NCBI GenBank assembly: GCA_018064755.1
Contig: JAGHUP010000002.1
Span: forward strand, 16,147 to 80,146
Direction: 5' to 3'
Source of the DNA: Candidatus Crickella equi
GTDB taxonomy: Bacteria; Bacillota; Clostridia; Peptostreptococcales; Anaerovoracaceae
Length of the DNA: 64,000 nucleotides
This document shows, piece by piece, positions 15,801 through 25,000 of the stretch. A program made the translations under genes and the position numbers. Each line of letters begins with the position of its first letter. Within the stretch, counting starts at the first letter, position 1. The notes beneath the pieces were generated by a model. That model did not search any database and was not told the DNA's origin. It was given only the letters and a program-made list of their open reading frames with translations.

Positions 15801-16688
15801 AATTATGCCAACTATTACCAAAGTCAAGCAGGCATATTGCATTGGTGTAAGTTTCTCTTTCAATACTATTCTAGAGAGCAACAGCGATACAACGCATACC
15901 GACGAAATAATCGGTGCCGCGATTGCCCCGTTGCCACTCATCGCATACACATAGGTGAACTGTCCCGCCGTCTCGAGAACTCCGGCCAAAATCTTATCCT
16001 TCTGATCCGGCAGGCTTCCGAATTTCGCACCACGCAGTTTCATGAATATCATCAGCGCTACCGCACAAGCGAAGAAAGTTAGCTCATACGAAGTATTCGC
16101 AACTTCCTCAATTGTCGCCTCGGTAACTCCGGCCAGGGGACTTGTCTCAATATCCAGATAGAAGATATCCAGAAAACTTCCGAGAGCATCAAGAATCGCA
16201 TAGCAGAATGGCATCGCAAAGGCGACAATCGCCATCTTCTTGCCTAGCTTCTTCTTTCTGTCCGTCGCTCCCCTGTTCTCAAGGAATCCAAGCCCCAGAA
16301 TGCCAGCTGCTATCAATATAACCGCAACAACTGCAATCGCTGAAAACCTCTGTCCCATGAATACAACGCACAGCAGGAAGCAAATCGCTCCGGACGTATT
16401 CTCTACAGGGTCAGAAATTGATTCCTCAATAAATCTCATGCCGAAGAAGGACAGCGCCATCGACAGTACGTAACACATTGCGACCGGCAGATAGCGAATG
16501 AGGTTGACCGGGTCATAGCCTATGTCCTGAGTCAGCAATGTAAAAAAAGCGTGGACGCCCATAATGACACCCACGCATACGCACGTTTTGAGATGTGCAA
16601 ATCTCTCGTCGGGTCTTGCGCCCTTCTTATAGAAGAGCTCCGCAACCCCCCATATTAGAGTTGTTATAATCGTAAATACAAACCACAT
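15780..16688 (-). CDS. EamA/DMT family transporter
   Basis: The 302-residue protein has about ten membrane helices in two EamA repeats (residues ~2-135 and ~150-300), the layout of drug/metabolite transporters. Features include LIWGVAELFYKKGA at the first helix and GIIATAGQT at the end. Its ATG overlaps the stop of the stress-protein gene by one base, so they form one operon. The last six residues (ATAGQT) and the stop codon come from a dispersed repeat. Substrate is unknown. Confidence 0.88.
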   Translation of the reverse strand: MWFVFTIITTLIWGVAELFYKKGARPDERFAHLKTCVCVGVIMGVHAFFTLLTQDIGYDPVNLIRYLPVAMCYVLSMALSFFGMRFIEESISDPVENTSGAICFLLCVVFMGQRFSAIAVVAVILIAAGILGLGFLENRGATDRKKKLGKKMAIVAFAMPFCYAILDALGSFLDIFYLDIETSPLAGVTEATIEEVANTSYELTFFACAVALMIFMKLRGAKFGSLPDQKDKILAGVLETAGQFTYVYAMSGNGAIAAPIISSVCVVSLLLSRIVLKEKLTPMQYACLTLVIVGIIATAGQT

Positions 16689-18058
16689 TACTCGTATTGA
16701 TCTTCAGGCTCCTTGTATTCTTCAAGGTCTGAAAGATAATCAGGTTCCTCTACGATGTAGTTCATCTGTCCTGTTCTGAACTCGTTAATAATCTCGTCAA
16801 AATCATGCTGGAGTGTTGCAACCGATACTTCATCGATTGGTTCCGGACTTGGCATTTCTTCGAAGAGATCCTCGAACGCAGGATCAACTTCAGCAACCTC
16901 TACTGCTTCTTCAACGCCTGGGTCGATCTCCTCTTCAGCAATATCCTCAAGCACTTCGAAGACATCCTCAGGAATCTCGCTCTCAAGTTCCTTAACCAGG
17001 TCCTCAATCTCGGATTCAGCAAGTTCAATTGTTGGTTCCTTTACTACGCTAGGAATCTCAATTGTTGGCTCCTCGATGATGTATTCAGTTTCTTCTTCTG
17101 GCAGTCCGAAGCGTTCTTCAACAACTGGTTCCTCAACAACAACTGGTTCTTCAGCAAGCGCCTCGAGTCCCATTGCGAGTTCCTCAGCTACAGGCTCTGC
17201 CTCGCTTACAACTTCACCGCTCTCGAGATTGATAACAGCAGGTGCAGGCATTGCTCCAGGTGCATCCGGAATATCCAGAGGTTCAGGTGCTTCTGCTGCT
17301 GTAATCTTATAGCTGAATACAGCTTCCTGCTTCATGCCACGGTTGATGATACGAATTCTATCAGCTTTGCCATCAACACTGTTAGCCTTAACAAGCAGAT
17401 CAGCAGTCTCACCTGCTGCTACGTCAATGCTGGCAATCTGATCTCCACTTGGTGGCATATCCCAGTTGCTTGTCTCTGGGTTGTATGCTGTATGGAAGAA
17501 TCTAATCTTTCCAACTGTTACCTCAAAATGATAATTGCAGTCAGCGTCTACGCTTGGCAACAGACACTCACTCTGCTTATCTCCAATCTGACCTCTCAGG
17601 TTAACTACAGCAGATGCCTTCTTATAAATAAGACCCTTATACTCACCTGCATTCAGCTTGTTCTCAGATACGATGAGAACGTTGCAGTATGCATTGTTGA
17701 GAACATAGTCTGTAGTTCTTCCTACCATGCTAAGCATGTCTGGCTGAGCAGACTTGGTCATTACGATATAGTCGGCATTGTACTCGCGAGCTGTCTTGAC
17801 GATGCAAGGACCTGCTTTGCCAACATAACCCTTAGTAACAACCTGGTATCCATCCAGCACCTTAGCGATGAGTTCCAACTTCTGATCGATTACTGCCTGA
17901 GCTGCAGCCTCATCATCTCTGGTAGCAGAAATAGCCAGACTCTCATCTACCATTACGATGATGATCTCTGCCTGGGTTGGTGAGAAATGCTTCTTGACAT
18001 ACTGTAATGCCAGCAGACTTCTCTCTGTCTCAACGAGAGGTAATACGATTTTTCTCAT
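16688..18058 (-). CDS. Universal stress protein domain with beta domain and acidic tail
   Basis: The ATG at 18058 has GGAG 6-7 nt upstream and is preferred over an in-frame TTG at 18070, giving 456 residues. Residues ~1-135 are a UspA-type Rossmann domain (MRKIVLPLVETERSLLALQYV; later NADYIVMTKSAQPDMLSMVGRTTDYVLNNAYCNVLIVSE), which in the family binds ATP or other nucleotides. Residues ~140-255 look like a small beta domain. Residues ~280-430 are a Glu-rich, Pro/Val-containing low-complexity stretch with repeated EEP motifs. The final ~40 residues (FDEIINEFRTGQMNYIVEEPDYLSDLEEY) look like a short conserved tail. There is no membrane segment. The fusion architecture is unusual. It has its own promoter and is followed by an overlapping EamA gene. 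Confidence 0.8.
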   Translation of the reverse strand: MRKIVLPLVETERSLLALQYVKKHFSPTQAEIIIVMVDESLAISATRDDEAAAQAVIDQKLELIAKVLDGYQVVTKGYVGKAGPCIVKTAREYNADYIVMTKSAQPDMLSMVGRTTDYVLNNAYCNVLIVSENKLNAGEYKGLIYKKASAVVNLRGQIGDKQSECLLPSVDADCNYHFEVTVGKIRFFHTAYNPETSNWDMPPSGDQIASIDVAAGETADLLVKANSVDGKADRIRIINRGMKQEAVFSYKITAAEAPEPLDIPDAPGAMPAPAVINLESGEVVSEAEPVAEELAMGLEALAEEPVVVEEPVVEERFGLPEEETEYIIEEPTIEIPSVVKEPTIELAESEIEDLVKELESEIPEDVFEVLEDIAEEEIDPGVEEAVEVAEVDPAFEDLFEEMPSPEPIDEVSVATLQHDFDEIINEFRTGQMNYIVEEPDYLSDLEEYKEPEDQYE

Positions 18059-18089
18059 TTTGATCTCCAATCTGTTAAATAGTGTATCT

Positions 18090-18119
18090 ATTGTACTACT
18101 ATTTGATGAAATTATTCAA
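18090..18119 (-). promoter_or_regulatory. Promoter of the universal stress protein gene
   Basis: TTGAAT (18119-18114), 18 bp, TACAAT (18095-18090). The -35 lies inside the end of the upstream gene. The predicted leader is about 25 nt and holds GGAG. Confidence 0.55.
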
Positions 18120-19190
18120 CGTCATTAAGAAATTAACAATGCTTGCATACAGTACCAGATAATCATCATCATAGCTCATGATAATTTGTTGTCTGCACTG
18201 TCCAAGGTCCTCAAACTGAATGTTCGGGATACCTGCTACGATGGCCTTAAGCTCATCGTTTCTATAGATATAGTAATTACTCTTAACGTTGGCTCTCTGT
18301 ACCGCCGCAAAACTAATTACTTTGAATTCTTCGTCATCTGTGTTGATCCTGAAAGCGTCGTGTCCGTCGATTGCCTTTCTAACAACAGTCGCGTACTGCT
18401 CGCCCTCATAGTACATATCGAATCCGTAGCTATCGATAACCTGATTCTTTCTATCGCACTTTCTTGGTACAACGTTCATCAGTTCTTCTTCGTCATCAGC
18501 GTCGAAAACCATCGCTCTGAAAGGCCTATACTCACCGATAACTCTCATGTAGCAATTGCCCTTCATGTCCTTAACGTAACGGTCCGAGCTGTTGCACTGG
18601 TACACCTTGTACTTGCCAGGCTTGCCGACCTTGTCGGTACTTCCTTGAGTCATCTTGGTAATCTCGCCTACCAGCCAATTCAGCATAACTACGCTCGCAA
18701 TCTTGAATGACACGAACTCCGCGTATGCCTTCGGCGTAACCTTGGTCTCTGTCAGGTTGAGGCAGTGGTCAAAACGCTTATCATCTTCTGCGTCCAGCGT
18801 CCGAACATTCTCGAGTTTGTTGATATGCCTCATGTTGAACTCAGGCTTCTTCTTATCCATCGAGATGGTGATCATGTCGTTATACTGAGTAGGACCATAG
18901 ATGATTGACTTTCCCGGAAAGCCTTCGTGCTCACCGAGCCATGCTTTGCCGAGAGGAGTATTTACTGTCTTGATCTTGTCGTAAACGTCTTCGATAGTCA
19001 GACCGTTGGTCTTGACAATCTTCTCGTAGAGACTACGCTGATTGGATTTGCCGGAACCTCTAACGAAGAGCATTACTGCTCCGATTCCAATCAGTGCTCC
19101 ACCGACAATCATCTTGCCGATAACGAGCTCCATTACTCCGCAGAATCCGCAAAACCATCCTATTATTGTAAAGAATTTGTCTTGTTTCAT
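18099..19190 (-). CDS. Uncharacterised membrane protein
   Basis: I do not recognise this 363-residue protein. Residues ~8-46 hold two closely spaced hydrophobic helices (FFTIIGWFCGFCGVMELVIG, MIVGGALIGIGAVMLFV). The rest is soluble and beta-rich, with YRPFRAMVFDADDEEELMNVVPRKCDRKNQVIDSYGFDMYYEGE in pieces and YYIYRNDELKAIVAGIPNIQFEDLG near the C-terminus, which faintly recalls LURP-one/tubby-like membrane-associated domains. The gene overlaps the upstream EamA gene by 4 nt (ATGA), so the two are coupled. No catalytic motif is evident. Confidence 0.75.
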   Translation of the reverse strand: MKQDKFFTIIGWFCGFCGVMELVIGKMIVGGALIGIGAVMLFVRGSGKSNQRSLYEKIVKTNGLTIEDVYDKIKTVNTPLGKAWLGEHEGFPGKSIIYGPTQYNDMITISMDKKKPEFNMRHINKLENVRTLDAEDDKRFDHCLNLTETKVTPKAYAEFVSFKIASVVMLNWLVGEITKMTQGSTDKVGKPGKYKVYQCNSSDRYVKDMKGNCYMRVIGEYRPFRAMVFDADDEEELMNVVPRKCDRKNQVIDSYGFDMYYEGEQYATVVRKAIDGHDAFRINTDDEEFKVISFAAVQRANVKSNYYIYRNDELKAIVAGIPNIQFEDLGQCRQQIIMSYDDDYLVLYASIVNFLMTLNNFIK

Positions 19191-20059
19191 GCTTCTTTCT
19201 TTCCGCTGAATTCGCTGACAGCAGTTGCTCCCAGAATGAGAACAGCTCCTATGAATACGAATATTGTAAGTTCTTCCTTGAGGAAGAGTGCAGATAACAG
19301 GCAGGCCTCGACTGGGTCGATGTAGCTCAGAATTCCAACGGTCTGAGCTGGCAGCTTGTTAACTGAGTCGAAATAGAATACGTATGCAATACCTGTGTGC
19401 AGCACTCCCAGAACGATGAGACAGATAATGCCAACGCTTGTCAGGCTGATTGCTGTCCATGCTCCGGTCGCTGATGTATATGGTATCATAATGATGGTTA
19501 CAAGAGCCATCTGCATTACTGTGGTATCAACGGTTCCAATGTTCTTCATGTACTTGTTAATGAGAACAACAACTGCATAGAAGAATCCACCGGCAATGCC
19601 GAATAACGCTCCCTTCAGCTCTGCTAGGTCGAATCCCACCTGCAGAACACCGCTGACCAGCACCATTCCGCCAAAAGCCACGAGTACGCACAGCCACTTC
19701 TTAGCAGGCACCTTCTCCCTCAGGATTACGGCACTCATAATAATAAAGAATATCGGCTGCATATAGTAGCAGAGCGTTCCGGTCGCTACCGTCGTGTACT
19801 TGAACGCCTCGAACTGGCATACCCAGTTGACGCACATGCACGCCGCACTCAGTAGCAGCCATCCGAAGTTGCGTTTGACCGCTTCCTTGTCCAGGCTCTT
19901 ACCGCTAAACTTCAGGTATATTGCCAAAATGAGCGCTCCTATGAACGCTCTTCCTAGGCAAATAATGCTCGACGGCATATTGATGAAACGCGATAACGTT
20001 CCAATCGTGCCGAAGAGCATCATCGTAATTATTAACTGTAGTCTGGCTGATTTGACCAT
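19187..20059 (-). CDS. EamA/DMT family transporter
   Basis: The 290-residue protein has ten predicted helices in two EamA repeats: MMLFGTIGTLSRFI at the first helix, then FKYTTVATGTLCYYMQPIFFIIMSAVIL, and in the second half LPAQTVGILSYIDPVEACLLSALFLKEELT, a typical EamA second-repeat motif. I take the ATG at 20059, with AAAGG 6 nt upstream, over the TTG one codon earlier. It lies 28 bp after the CofE-like gene and overlaps the next gene. Export of a small metabolite is the family role; the substrate is unknown. Confidence 0.88.
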   Translation of the reverse strand: MVKSARLQLIITMMLFGTIGTLSRFINMPSSIICLGRAFIGALILAIYLKFSGKSLDKEAVKRNFGWLLLSAACMCVNWVCQFEAFKYTTVATGTLCYYMQPIFFIIMSAVILREKVPAKKWLCVLVAFGGMVLVSGVLQVGFDLAELKGALFGIAGGFFYAVVVLINKYMKNIGTVDTTVMQMALVTIIMIPYTSATGAWTAISLTSVGIICLIVLGVLHTGIAYVFYFDSVNKLPAQTVGILSYIDPVEACLLSALFLKEELTIFVFIGAVLILGATAVSEFSGKKEA

Positions 20060-20087
20060 CAAAAGCCTTTCCGGTTAATCGTTTTAA

Positions 20088-21284
20088 CTAGTCGTTAGTA
20101 TAGTTGTCGAAGTATCCCTGAATGAGAACTACTGGTGTTCCCTTGTCTCCTGAACCTGAAGTCAGGTCGCAAAGTGATCCAATCAGATCTGTCAGCTGAC
20201 GAGGAGTTGTTCCCTCGGAAGCCATGTTACCAACGAGGTTGCTTTCCTTAGATTCGATAGCCTCAGAGATAGCCTTCTTCAGCTCGTCTCCCTTGAGGTC
20301 AGCATAATCATTGTCTGCAAGGTACTTGAGCTTTAATTCATTAGGTGTTCCCTTCAGTCCTGAAGTGTATGCTGGTGATACAACTGGGTCTGCAAGCTCC
20401 CAAATCTTACCCTGTGGATCCTTGAAAGCTCCATCTCCGTATACCATTACTTCAATGTTCTTTCCAGTCTTTTCTTTGAACTTAGCCTGCATGTCCTCAA
20501 CGAGACCCTGGCAATCTCTTGGGAAGAGCTTGATAGTGTCTTCAGTTGCCTTGTTGGATCCGAGCAGACCATACTTCTCATTGAATCCGTTGCCGTCGAT
20601 GCTAGTATTCAGAATCTCATCCATTCCGTATACGTTAGCGCCCTTAGCCTTGAGGATTCTCTTAGTTCTTGCTCTTGTATGAATATCGCAGTTGATTACG
20701 TTGTTAGTGTACTTCAGGATTTCTTCTGCGTGGTTAGCGAAGATAATCTCAGCCTCAGCTCCCATTTCCTTAATCAGGTCGCCATAGTACTTAACATAGT
20801 CAACGCCTGTGAACTCGTGCTTGTTCTCGCCGAACAGCTCTCTGTACTTTGCCTCAGTGAGTACGTCGCTGTATGGATTGATTCCAGCTTCATCAATCTG
20901 ATCCATAGTCAGCAGTGCGTTACCAACCTCATCTGAAGGATAGCTCAGCATCAGGACAACCTTCTTAGCGCCCTTAGCCATTCCTCTCAGGCAGATAGCG
21001 AATCTGTTTCTGGACAGGATTGGCCAGATAACTCCGATTGTCTCTCCGCCTAGCTTATTCTTAACGTCCTTAGCGAGTGCATCAACAGTAGCATAGTTAC
21101 CCTGACATCTAGCTACGATGGACTCAGTCATTGCAACAACATCTCTGTCGCGAAGTTCGAATCCCTCTGACTTAGCTGCAGCCAGCACTGTGTCAACTAC
21201 GATTGAACCAATGTCGTCTCCCTCACGGAAGATAGGGCATCTGATTCCTCTTGAAATAGTTCCAACTAATCTCTCATTACTCAT
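20088..21284 (-). CDS. CofE-like ligase (F420-0:L-glutamate ligase family)
   Basis: The 398-residue protein resembles the CofE family, which joins glutamate to coenzyme F420-0 using GTP. Supporting stretches are GDDIGSIVVDTVLAAAKSEGFELRDRDVVAMTESIVARCQGN near the N-terminus (RDRDVVAMTESIVA being the recognisable piece) and VMVYGDGAFKDPQGKIWELADPVVSPA at residues ~280-305. It is longer than archaeal CofE (~250 residues), and no other F420 gene is in the window, so the true acceptor may be a different molecule. It starts after CAGGAGGC and is followed 28 bp later by an EamA gene. Confidence 0.75.
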   Translation of the reverse strand: MSNERLVGTISRGIRCPIFREGDDIGSIVVDTVLAAAKSEGFELRDRDVVAMTESIVARCQGNYATVDALAKDVKNKLGGETIGVIWPILSRNRFAICLRGMAKGAKKVVLMLSYPSDEVGNALLTMDQIDEAGINPYSDVLTEAKYRELFGENKHEFTGVDYVKYYGDLIKEMGAEAEIIFANHAEEILKYTNNVINCDIHTRARTKRILKAKGANVYGMDEILNTSIDGNGFNEKYGLLGSNKATEDTIKLFPRDCQGLVEDMQAKFKEKTGKNIEVMVYGDGAFKDPQGKIWELADPVVSPAYTSGLKGTPNELKLKYLADNDYADLKGDELKKAISEAIESKESNLVGNMASEGTTPRQLTDLIGSLCDLTSGSGDKGTPVVLIQGYFDNYTND

Positions 21285-21387
21285 CTTTGAGCCTCCTGAA
21301 TATATCTAACGCTTCCTTCCGAAAGCCATTAATTTGCCACTTATTTTTGACACTAAATTATATCATTTTATACTTCAATACACAATA

Positions 21388-21415
21388 AAAATGACGGTCA
21401 TATTGACCGCCATTT
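21388..21415 (-). terminator. Terminator after the phosphoglucomutase gene
   Basis: On the minus strand ATGGCGGTCA and TGACCGTCAT form a 10-nt stem with one mismatch, followed by TTTTTATTG. Confidence 0.75.
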
Positions 21416-21421
21416 CATTAT

Positions 21422-23128
21422 TTACTTCAAGATTTCCTTCATCTCGGCGAGCATAGCCTGGCATCTTTCCTGTGCCTGGTCTGCGGTATCGCCCTTAGCC
21501 ATTACGTAGCACTTAACTCTTGGCTCTGTGCCTGAAGGTCTAACGATTACTGTGCAACCGTCTGCCAGGTCGTATGAAAGAACGTTGCTCTTAGTGAAGC
21601 CTGGGATGTCGTCCATGTAGTCAATTGTATTAACTACATCTGAGCTAATCTTCTTGAGAGGATTTTCTCTCAGTTTAACCATTACGTTGGCCATCTTCTC
21701 CTGAGCATCGAATCCTTCGAACCAGAATGATTCAGTCTTCTCAACGAAGTATCCGTACTTTTTATAGAGTTCCTGCAGGCCTTCGTAAACAGTCATACCT
21801 TTGGACTTGTAGTAGCATCCTACTTCAGCCATCAGCATTGCTGCAACAACTGCGTCCTTATCTCTTGCATAAGTTCCAGCGAGGAAGCCAATTGCTTCTT
21901 CAAATCCGAAGAGGAATGAATAGTCTCCGCTCTCTTCGAATTCCTTGATTTTCTCACCGATGAACTTAAATCCAGTCAGTACGTGGAAGCACTTGATGCC
22001 GTTGGCTTCGCAGATAGCGTCTGCCATCGTAGTTGAAACGATGGATTTGCAGACCGCTGCGTCAGCCGGCAGTGTGCCCTGCTCCTTCTTAACGTTAATC
22101 AGGTAATCAAGCATCAAGCAAGCTTCCTGATTGCCGCTGAGAACGATGTAATCGTCTCCGTTCTTAACTACAGTACCGCAGCGGTCTGAGTCAGGGTCAG
22201 TTCCGATTACGAGCTCTGCGTTGTGCTTCTTAGCATATTCAATTGAGAGAGCGAATCCCTCTGTATTCTCTGGGTTAGGTGATTTAACTGTTGGAAAGTT
22301 GCCATCAGGAATCATCTGCTCATCAACAGGAATAATCTCGCTAATGCCAATTCTCTTCAGCACTTCCGGTACCAGCTTGTAACCAGCTCCGTGGAATGGT
22401 GAATAAACAATGGACATATCCTTGGCAGCAGCATCGATATACTTCTTGCCAACAGACTGCTCGATTACTTTGGCGAGGTACTTCTCGTCCATCTCAGCAC
22501 CGAGCATCTCTACCAGGCCCTTAGCCTTGGCGTCCTCGAAGGATATTGTCTTAACGTCCTTGAAGATGTCGATGCGGTCGATTTCGGATGAGATACCGTC
22601 TGCTTTGTCAGGAGCTGTCTGTGCGCCATCAGCCCAGTAAACCTTGTATCCGTTGTATTCCTTGGCGTTGTGGCTTGCTGTTACGTTGATGCCGGCGATT
22701 GAACCAGTCTCTCTAACTGCGAATGACAGCTCCGGAGTTGGTCTAAGAGCATCGAACAGATGCACCTTGATATTGTTAGCAGCGAGTACGCAAGCTGCTT
22801 CCTGTGCGAACAGCGGGCTGTTGTTACGTGAATCGTATGCGATAGCAACGCCGTGTCCTTCCTTGGAATTGCCGCCCTCCTGTCCACCGTTCTGGATGAT
22901 TACGTTGGCAAGCGCCTGAGTCGCATAACGAATTACATAAACGTTCATGTTGTTCAGACCAGCTGCCATGATTCCTCTCAGTCCGGCAGTTCCAAAAGTC
23001 AGCATCTGGGAAAATCTTCCTTCGATTTCCTTCTCGTCATTAGCGATTGCTGCGAGTTCCTTCTTGCTAGCTTCGTCAACGACTGGAGAATTCATCCAAT
23101 ATTCGTATTCCTCTCTGTAAGTTCTCAT
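21422..23128 (-). CDS. Phospho-sugar mutase (phosphoglucomutase/phosphomannomutase)
   Basis: The 568-residue enzyme interconverts hexose 1- and 6-phosphates, feeding glycan and cell-envelope precursors. Motifs occur in order: substrate loop GTAGLRG (~47), the phosphoserine loop TASHNAKEYNGYKVYW (~148), the Mg site GTDPDSDRCG (~307), the sugar-specificity loop GFEEAIG (~405) and the phosphate loop RPSGTEPRVKCY (~520). All key residues are present. Length fits the PgcA-type four-domain enzymes. The ATG directly follows the stop of the ABC exporter gene, with GAGGAGG upstream, and a terminator closes the operon. Confidence 0.95.
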   Translation of the reverse strand: MRTYREEYEYWMNSPVVDEASKKELAAIANDEKEIEGRFSQMLTFGTAGLRGIMAAGLNNMNVYVIRYATQALANVIIQNGGQEGGNSKEGHGVAIAYDSRNNSPLFAQEAACVLAANNIKVHLFDALRPTPELSFAVRETGSIAGINVTASHNAKEYNGYKVYWADGAQTAPDKADGISSEIDRIDIFKDVKTISFEDAKAKGLVEMLGAEMDEKYLAKVIEQSVGKKYIDAAAKDMSIVYSPFHGAGYKLVPEVLKRIGISEIIPVDEQMIPDGNFPTVKSPNPENTEGFALSIEYAKKHNAELVIGTDPDSDRCGTVVKNGDDYIVLSGNQEACLMLDYLINVKKEQGTLPADAAVCKSIVSTTMADAICEANGIKCFHVLTGFKFIGEKIKEFEESGDYSFLFGFEEAIGFLAGTYARDKDAVVAAMLMAEVGCYYKSKGMTVYEGLQELYKKYGYFVEKTESFWFEGFDAQEKMANVMVKLRENPLKKISSDVVNTIDYMDDIPGFTKSNVLSYDLADGCTVIVRPSGTEPRVKCYVMAKGDTADQAQERCQAMLAEMKEILK

Positions 23129-25000
23129 TTAACCAACCTCCTCAAACTGTGAGTTGTACAGATCTGCATAGAATCCATTCTTAGCGAGCAGTTCCTCGTG
23201 TGTGCCCTGCTCAACGATGTCTCCGTGATCCATTACCAGGATTAGATCTGCGTTTCTGATTGTTGATAATCTATGTGCGATGATAAAGCTAGTTCTACCC
23301 TTAGTCAGGTTGTCCATAGCTTTCTGAATTTCTTCCTCAGTTCTAGTATCTACCGACGATGTCGCTTCGTCAAGTATTAAGAGCTTCTTGTCTGCCAAAA
23401 TCGCTCTCGCTATTGTGAGCAGCTGTCTCTGACCTTCCGAGATGTTGGTCGCCTCCTCGTTCAGTACCGTCTTGTAGCCCTGTGAGAGCGTACGGATGAA
23501 GTGGTGGGCTTTGGCAGCGCTAGCAGCCTCGATAATCTCATCATTATTGGCATTAGCCTTACCGAATCTCAGGTTAGAGTGGATAGTACCCTGGAACAGC
23601 CATGTGTCCTGAAGAACCATAGCATAATTCTCACGGTACTCTTTTCTCTTGTACTCTCTGATATCGTGACCATCGACCTTAATTGAGCCGCCGGTTACAT
23701 CGTAGAATCTCATCAGCAGCTTAACCATAGTGGTTTTGCCGGCACCGGTAGGTCCAACGATGGCAATCTTCTGGCCAGGCTTAACCTTGGCACTGAAGTC
23801 GTGAATTACCAGCTCGTCCGGGTTGTAGCCGAATGAAACGTGATCGAATTCAACTTCGCCTGTGAGATTGTCTGCATCGAGTGCAGCCTCTATATCATCA
23901 GACTCCTCTGACTCGTTCAGGAACTCGAACACTCTCTCAGCAGCTGCTGCCATCGACTGTACCTGGTTCATAATCTGAGCGATTTCCTGTACAGGCTGAC
24001 CCAGATTCTTAACGTACTGAATGAATGCCTGAATAGCACCAACTCCGATGGTTCCGGCTGCACAGAGGATTCCTCCAGCAACTGCAACTGCAACATATCC
24101 GAGGTTGGTAACAACTCTAAGGAGTGGTCTCATCAATCCTGACAGGAACTGTGATTTCCAAGCGGATTCATAGAGTTTCTCGTTGGCAGCGTCGAACTCT
24201 TCAGTGATTGCATCTTCTCTATTGAAAGCCTTGATAACAAGGTGACCGGAGAAGTTCTCTTCTACCTGGCTGTCGATAACACCGAGGTATTCCTGCTGAG
24301 CTTGGAAATGTTTCTGAGAAACCTTAATCAGCACTGCCATCAGGATTGCCGAAAGCGGAACAACTATTAGAGCAATCAGCGTCATTGTTACATTCATATA
24401 GAGCATAACGGCTACAATTCCGACTACGCTGATGACAGCCCAGATGAAGTTGGAAACACTCATATTCATACCCTGTCCGATAGTGTCGATATCGTTAGTG
24501 ATACGTGACAGAATCTCACCGGTTGGCATCTTCTCGAAATAGCTGATAGGCATTCTGTTAATCTTCTCAGCTACATCTCTTCTCATCTTATAAATGACCT
24601 TCTGAGTGATATTGGTCATTATCCAAGCCTGTACGAACTGAGCAAGTGCTCCAATAGTGTACAGACCCATTGTAATTAACAGAACCTTGCCGATTGCACC
24701 AAAATCAAGGCCGCCTGTTCCGTGAATCTTAGCCATCAGGCCCTCTGCAATAAGAGTTGTACCTTGACCCATAACCATCGGTCCGAGCGTCTCGAATATA
24801 GTGGCGAGTGCGGCAAAAATAACCACAACAACGATGGCTATCTTGTAAATTCCAAGATAACTCAGCGTATCCTTGATCGCTTTGCCGAAGTTTTTAGCCT
24901 TCTCGCCCGGAGCTAAGGTTGAGCTCGGACCGCGGCCGCCCTTACGGCGCTTCTTGCGACCATATTCATCTACTGTTGGGTCTTTTCTCTGTTCTGCCAT
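23129..25000 (-). CDS. ABC exporter half-transporter (catalytic subunit)
   Basis: The 623-residue protein has a basic N-terminal extension (RKKRRKGGRGPSS), six membrane helices (~50-330) and an ATPase domain: Walker A GPTGAGKTT, Q-loop MVLQDTWLF, signature ISEGQRQLL, Walker B LLILDEATSS with the catalytic Glu, and H-loop AHRLSTI. It overlaps the preceding exporter gene by one base; the two form a heterodimer like BmrCD/YheHI, with this half carrying the canonical residues of the pair. Likely substrates are hydrophobic drugs or lipids. Confidence 0.93.
   Translation of the reverse strand: MAEQRKDPTVDEYGRKKRRKGGRGPSSTLAPGEKAKNFGKAIKDTLSYLGIYKIAIVVVVIFAALATIFETLGPMVMGQGTTLIAEGLMAKIHGTGGLDFGAIGKVLLITMGLYTIGALAQFVQAWIMTNITQKVIYKMRRDVAEKINRMPISYFEKMPTGEILSRITNDIDTIGQGMNMSVSNFIWAVISVVGIVAVMLYMNVTMTLIALIVVPLSAILMAVLIKVSQKHFQAQQEYLGVIDSQVEENFSGHLVIKAFNREDAITEEFDAANEKLYESAWKSQFLSGLMRPLLRVVTNLGYVAVAVAGGILCAAGTIGVGAIQAFIQYVKNLGQPVQEIAQIMNQVQSMAAAAERVFEFLNESEESDDIEAALDADNLTGEVEFDHVSFGYNPDELVIHDFSAKVKPGQKIAIVGPTGAGKTTMVKLLMRFYDVTGGSIKVDGHDIREYKRKEYRENYAMVLQDTWLFQGTIHSNLRFGKANANNDEIIEAASAAKAHHFIRTLSQGYKTVLNEEATNISEGQRQLLTIARAILADKKLLILDEATSSVDTRTEEEIQKAMDNLTKGRTSFIIAHRLSTIRNADLILVMDHGDIVEQGTHEELLAKNGFYADLYNSQFEEVG

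Noticed and set aside
16805..17983. 392-codon open frame opposite the universal stress protein gene
   Set aside because: It mirrors the Glu-rich low-complexity coding strand, is full of Phe, Leu, Cys and Asn runs, and has no ribosome site or family resemblance.
20088..21284. Evidence that the organism makes coenzyme F420
   Set aside because: A single CofE-like gene without cofC, cofD or fbiC in the window is not enough.
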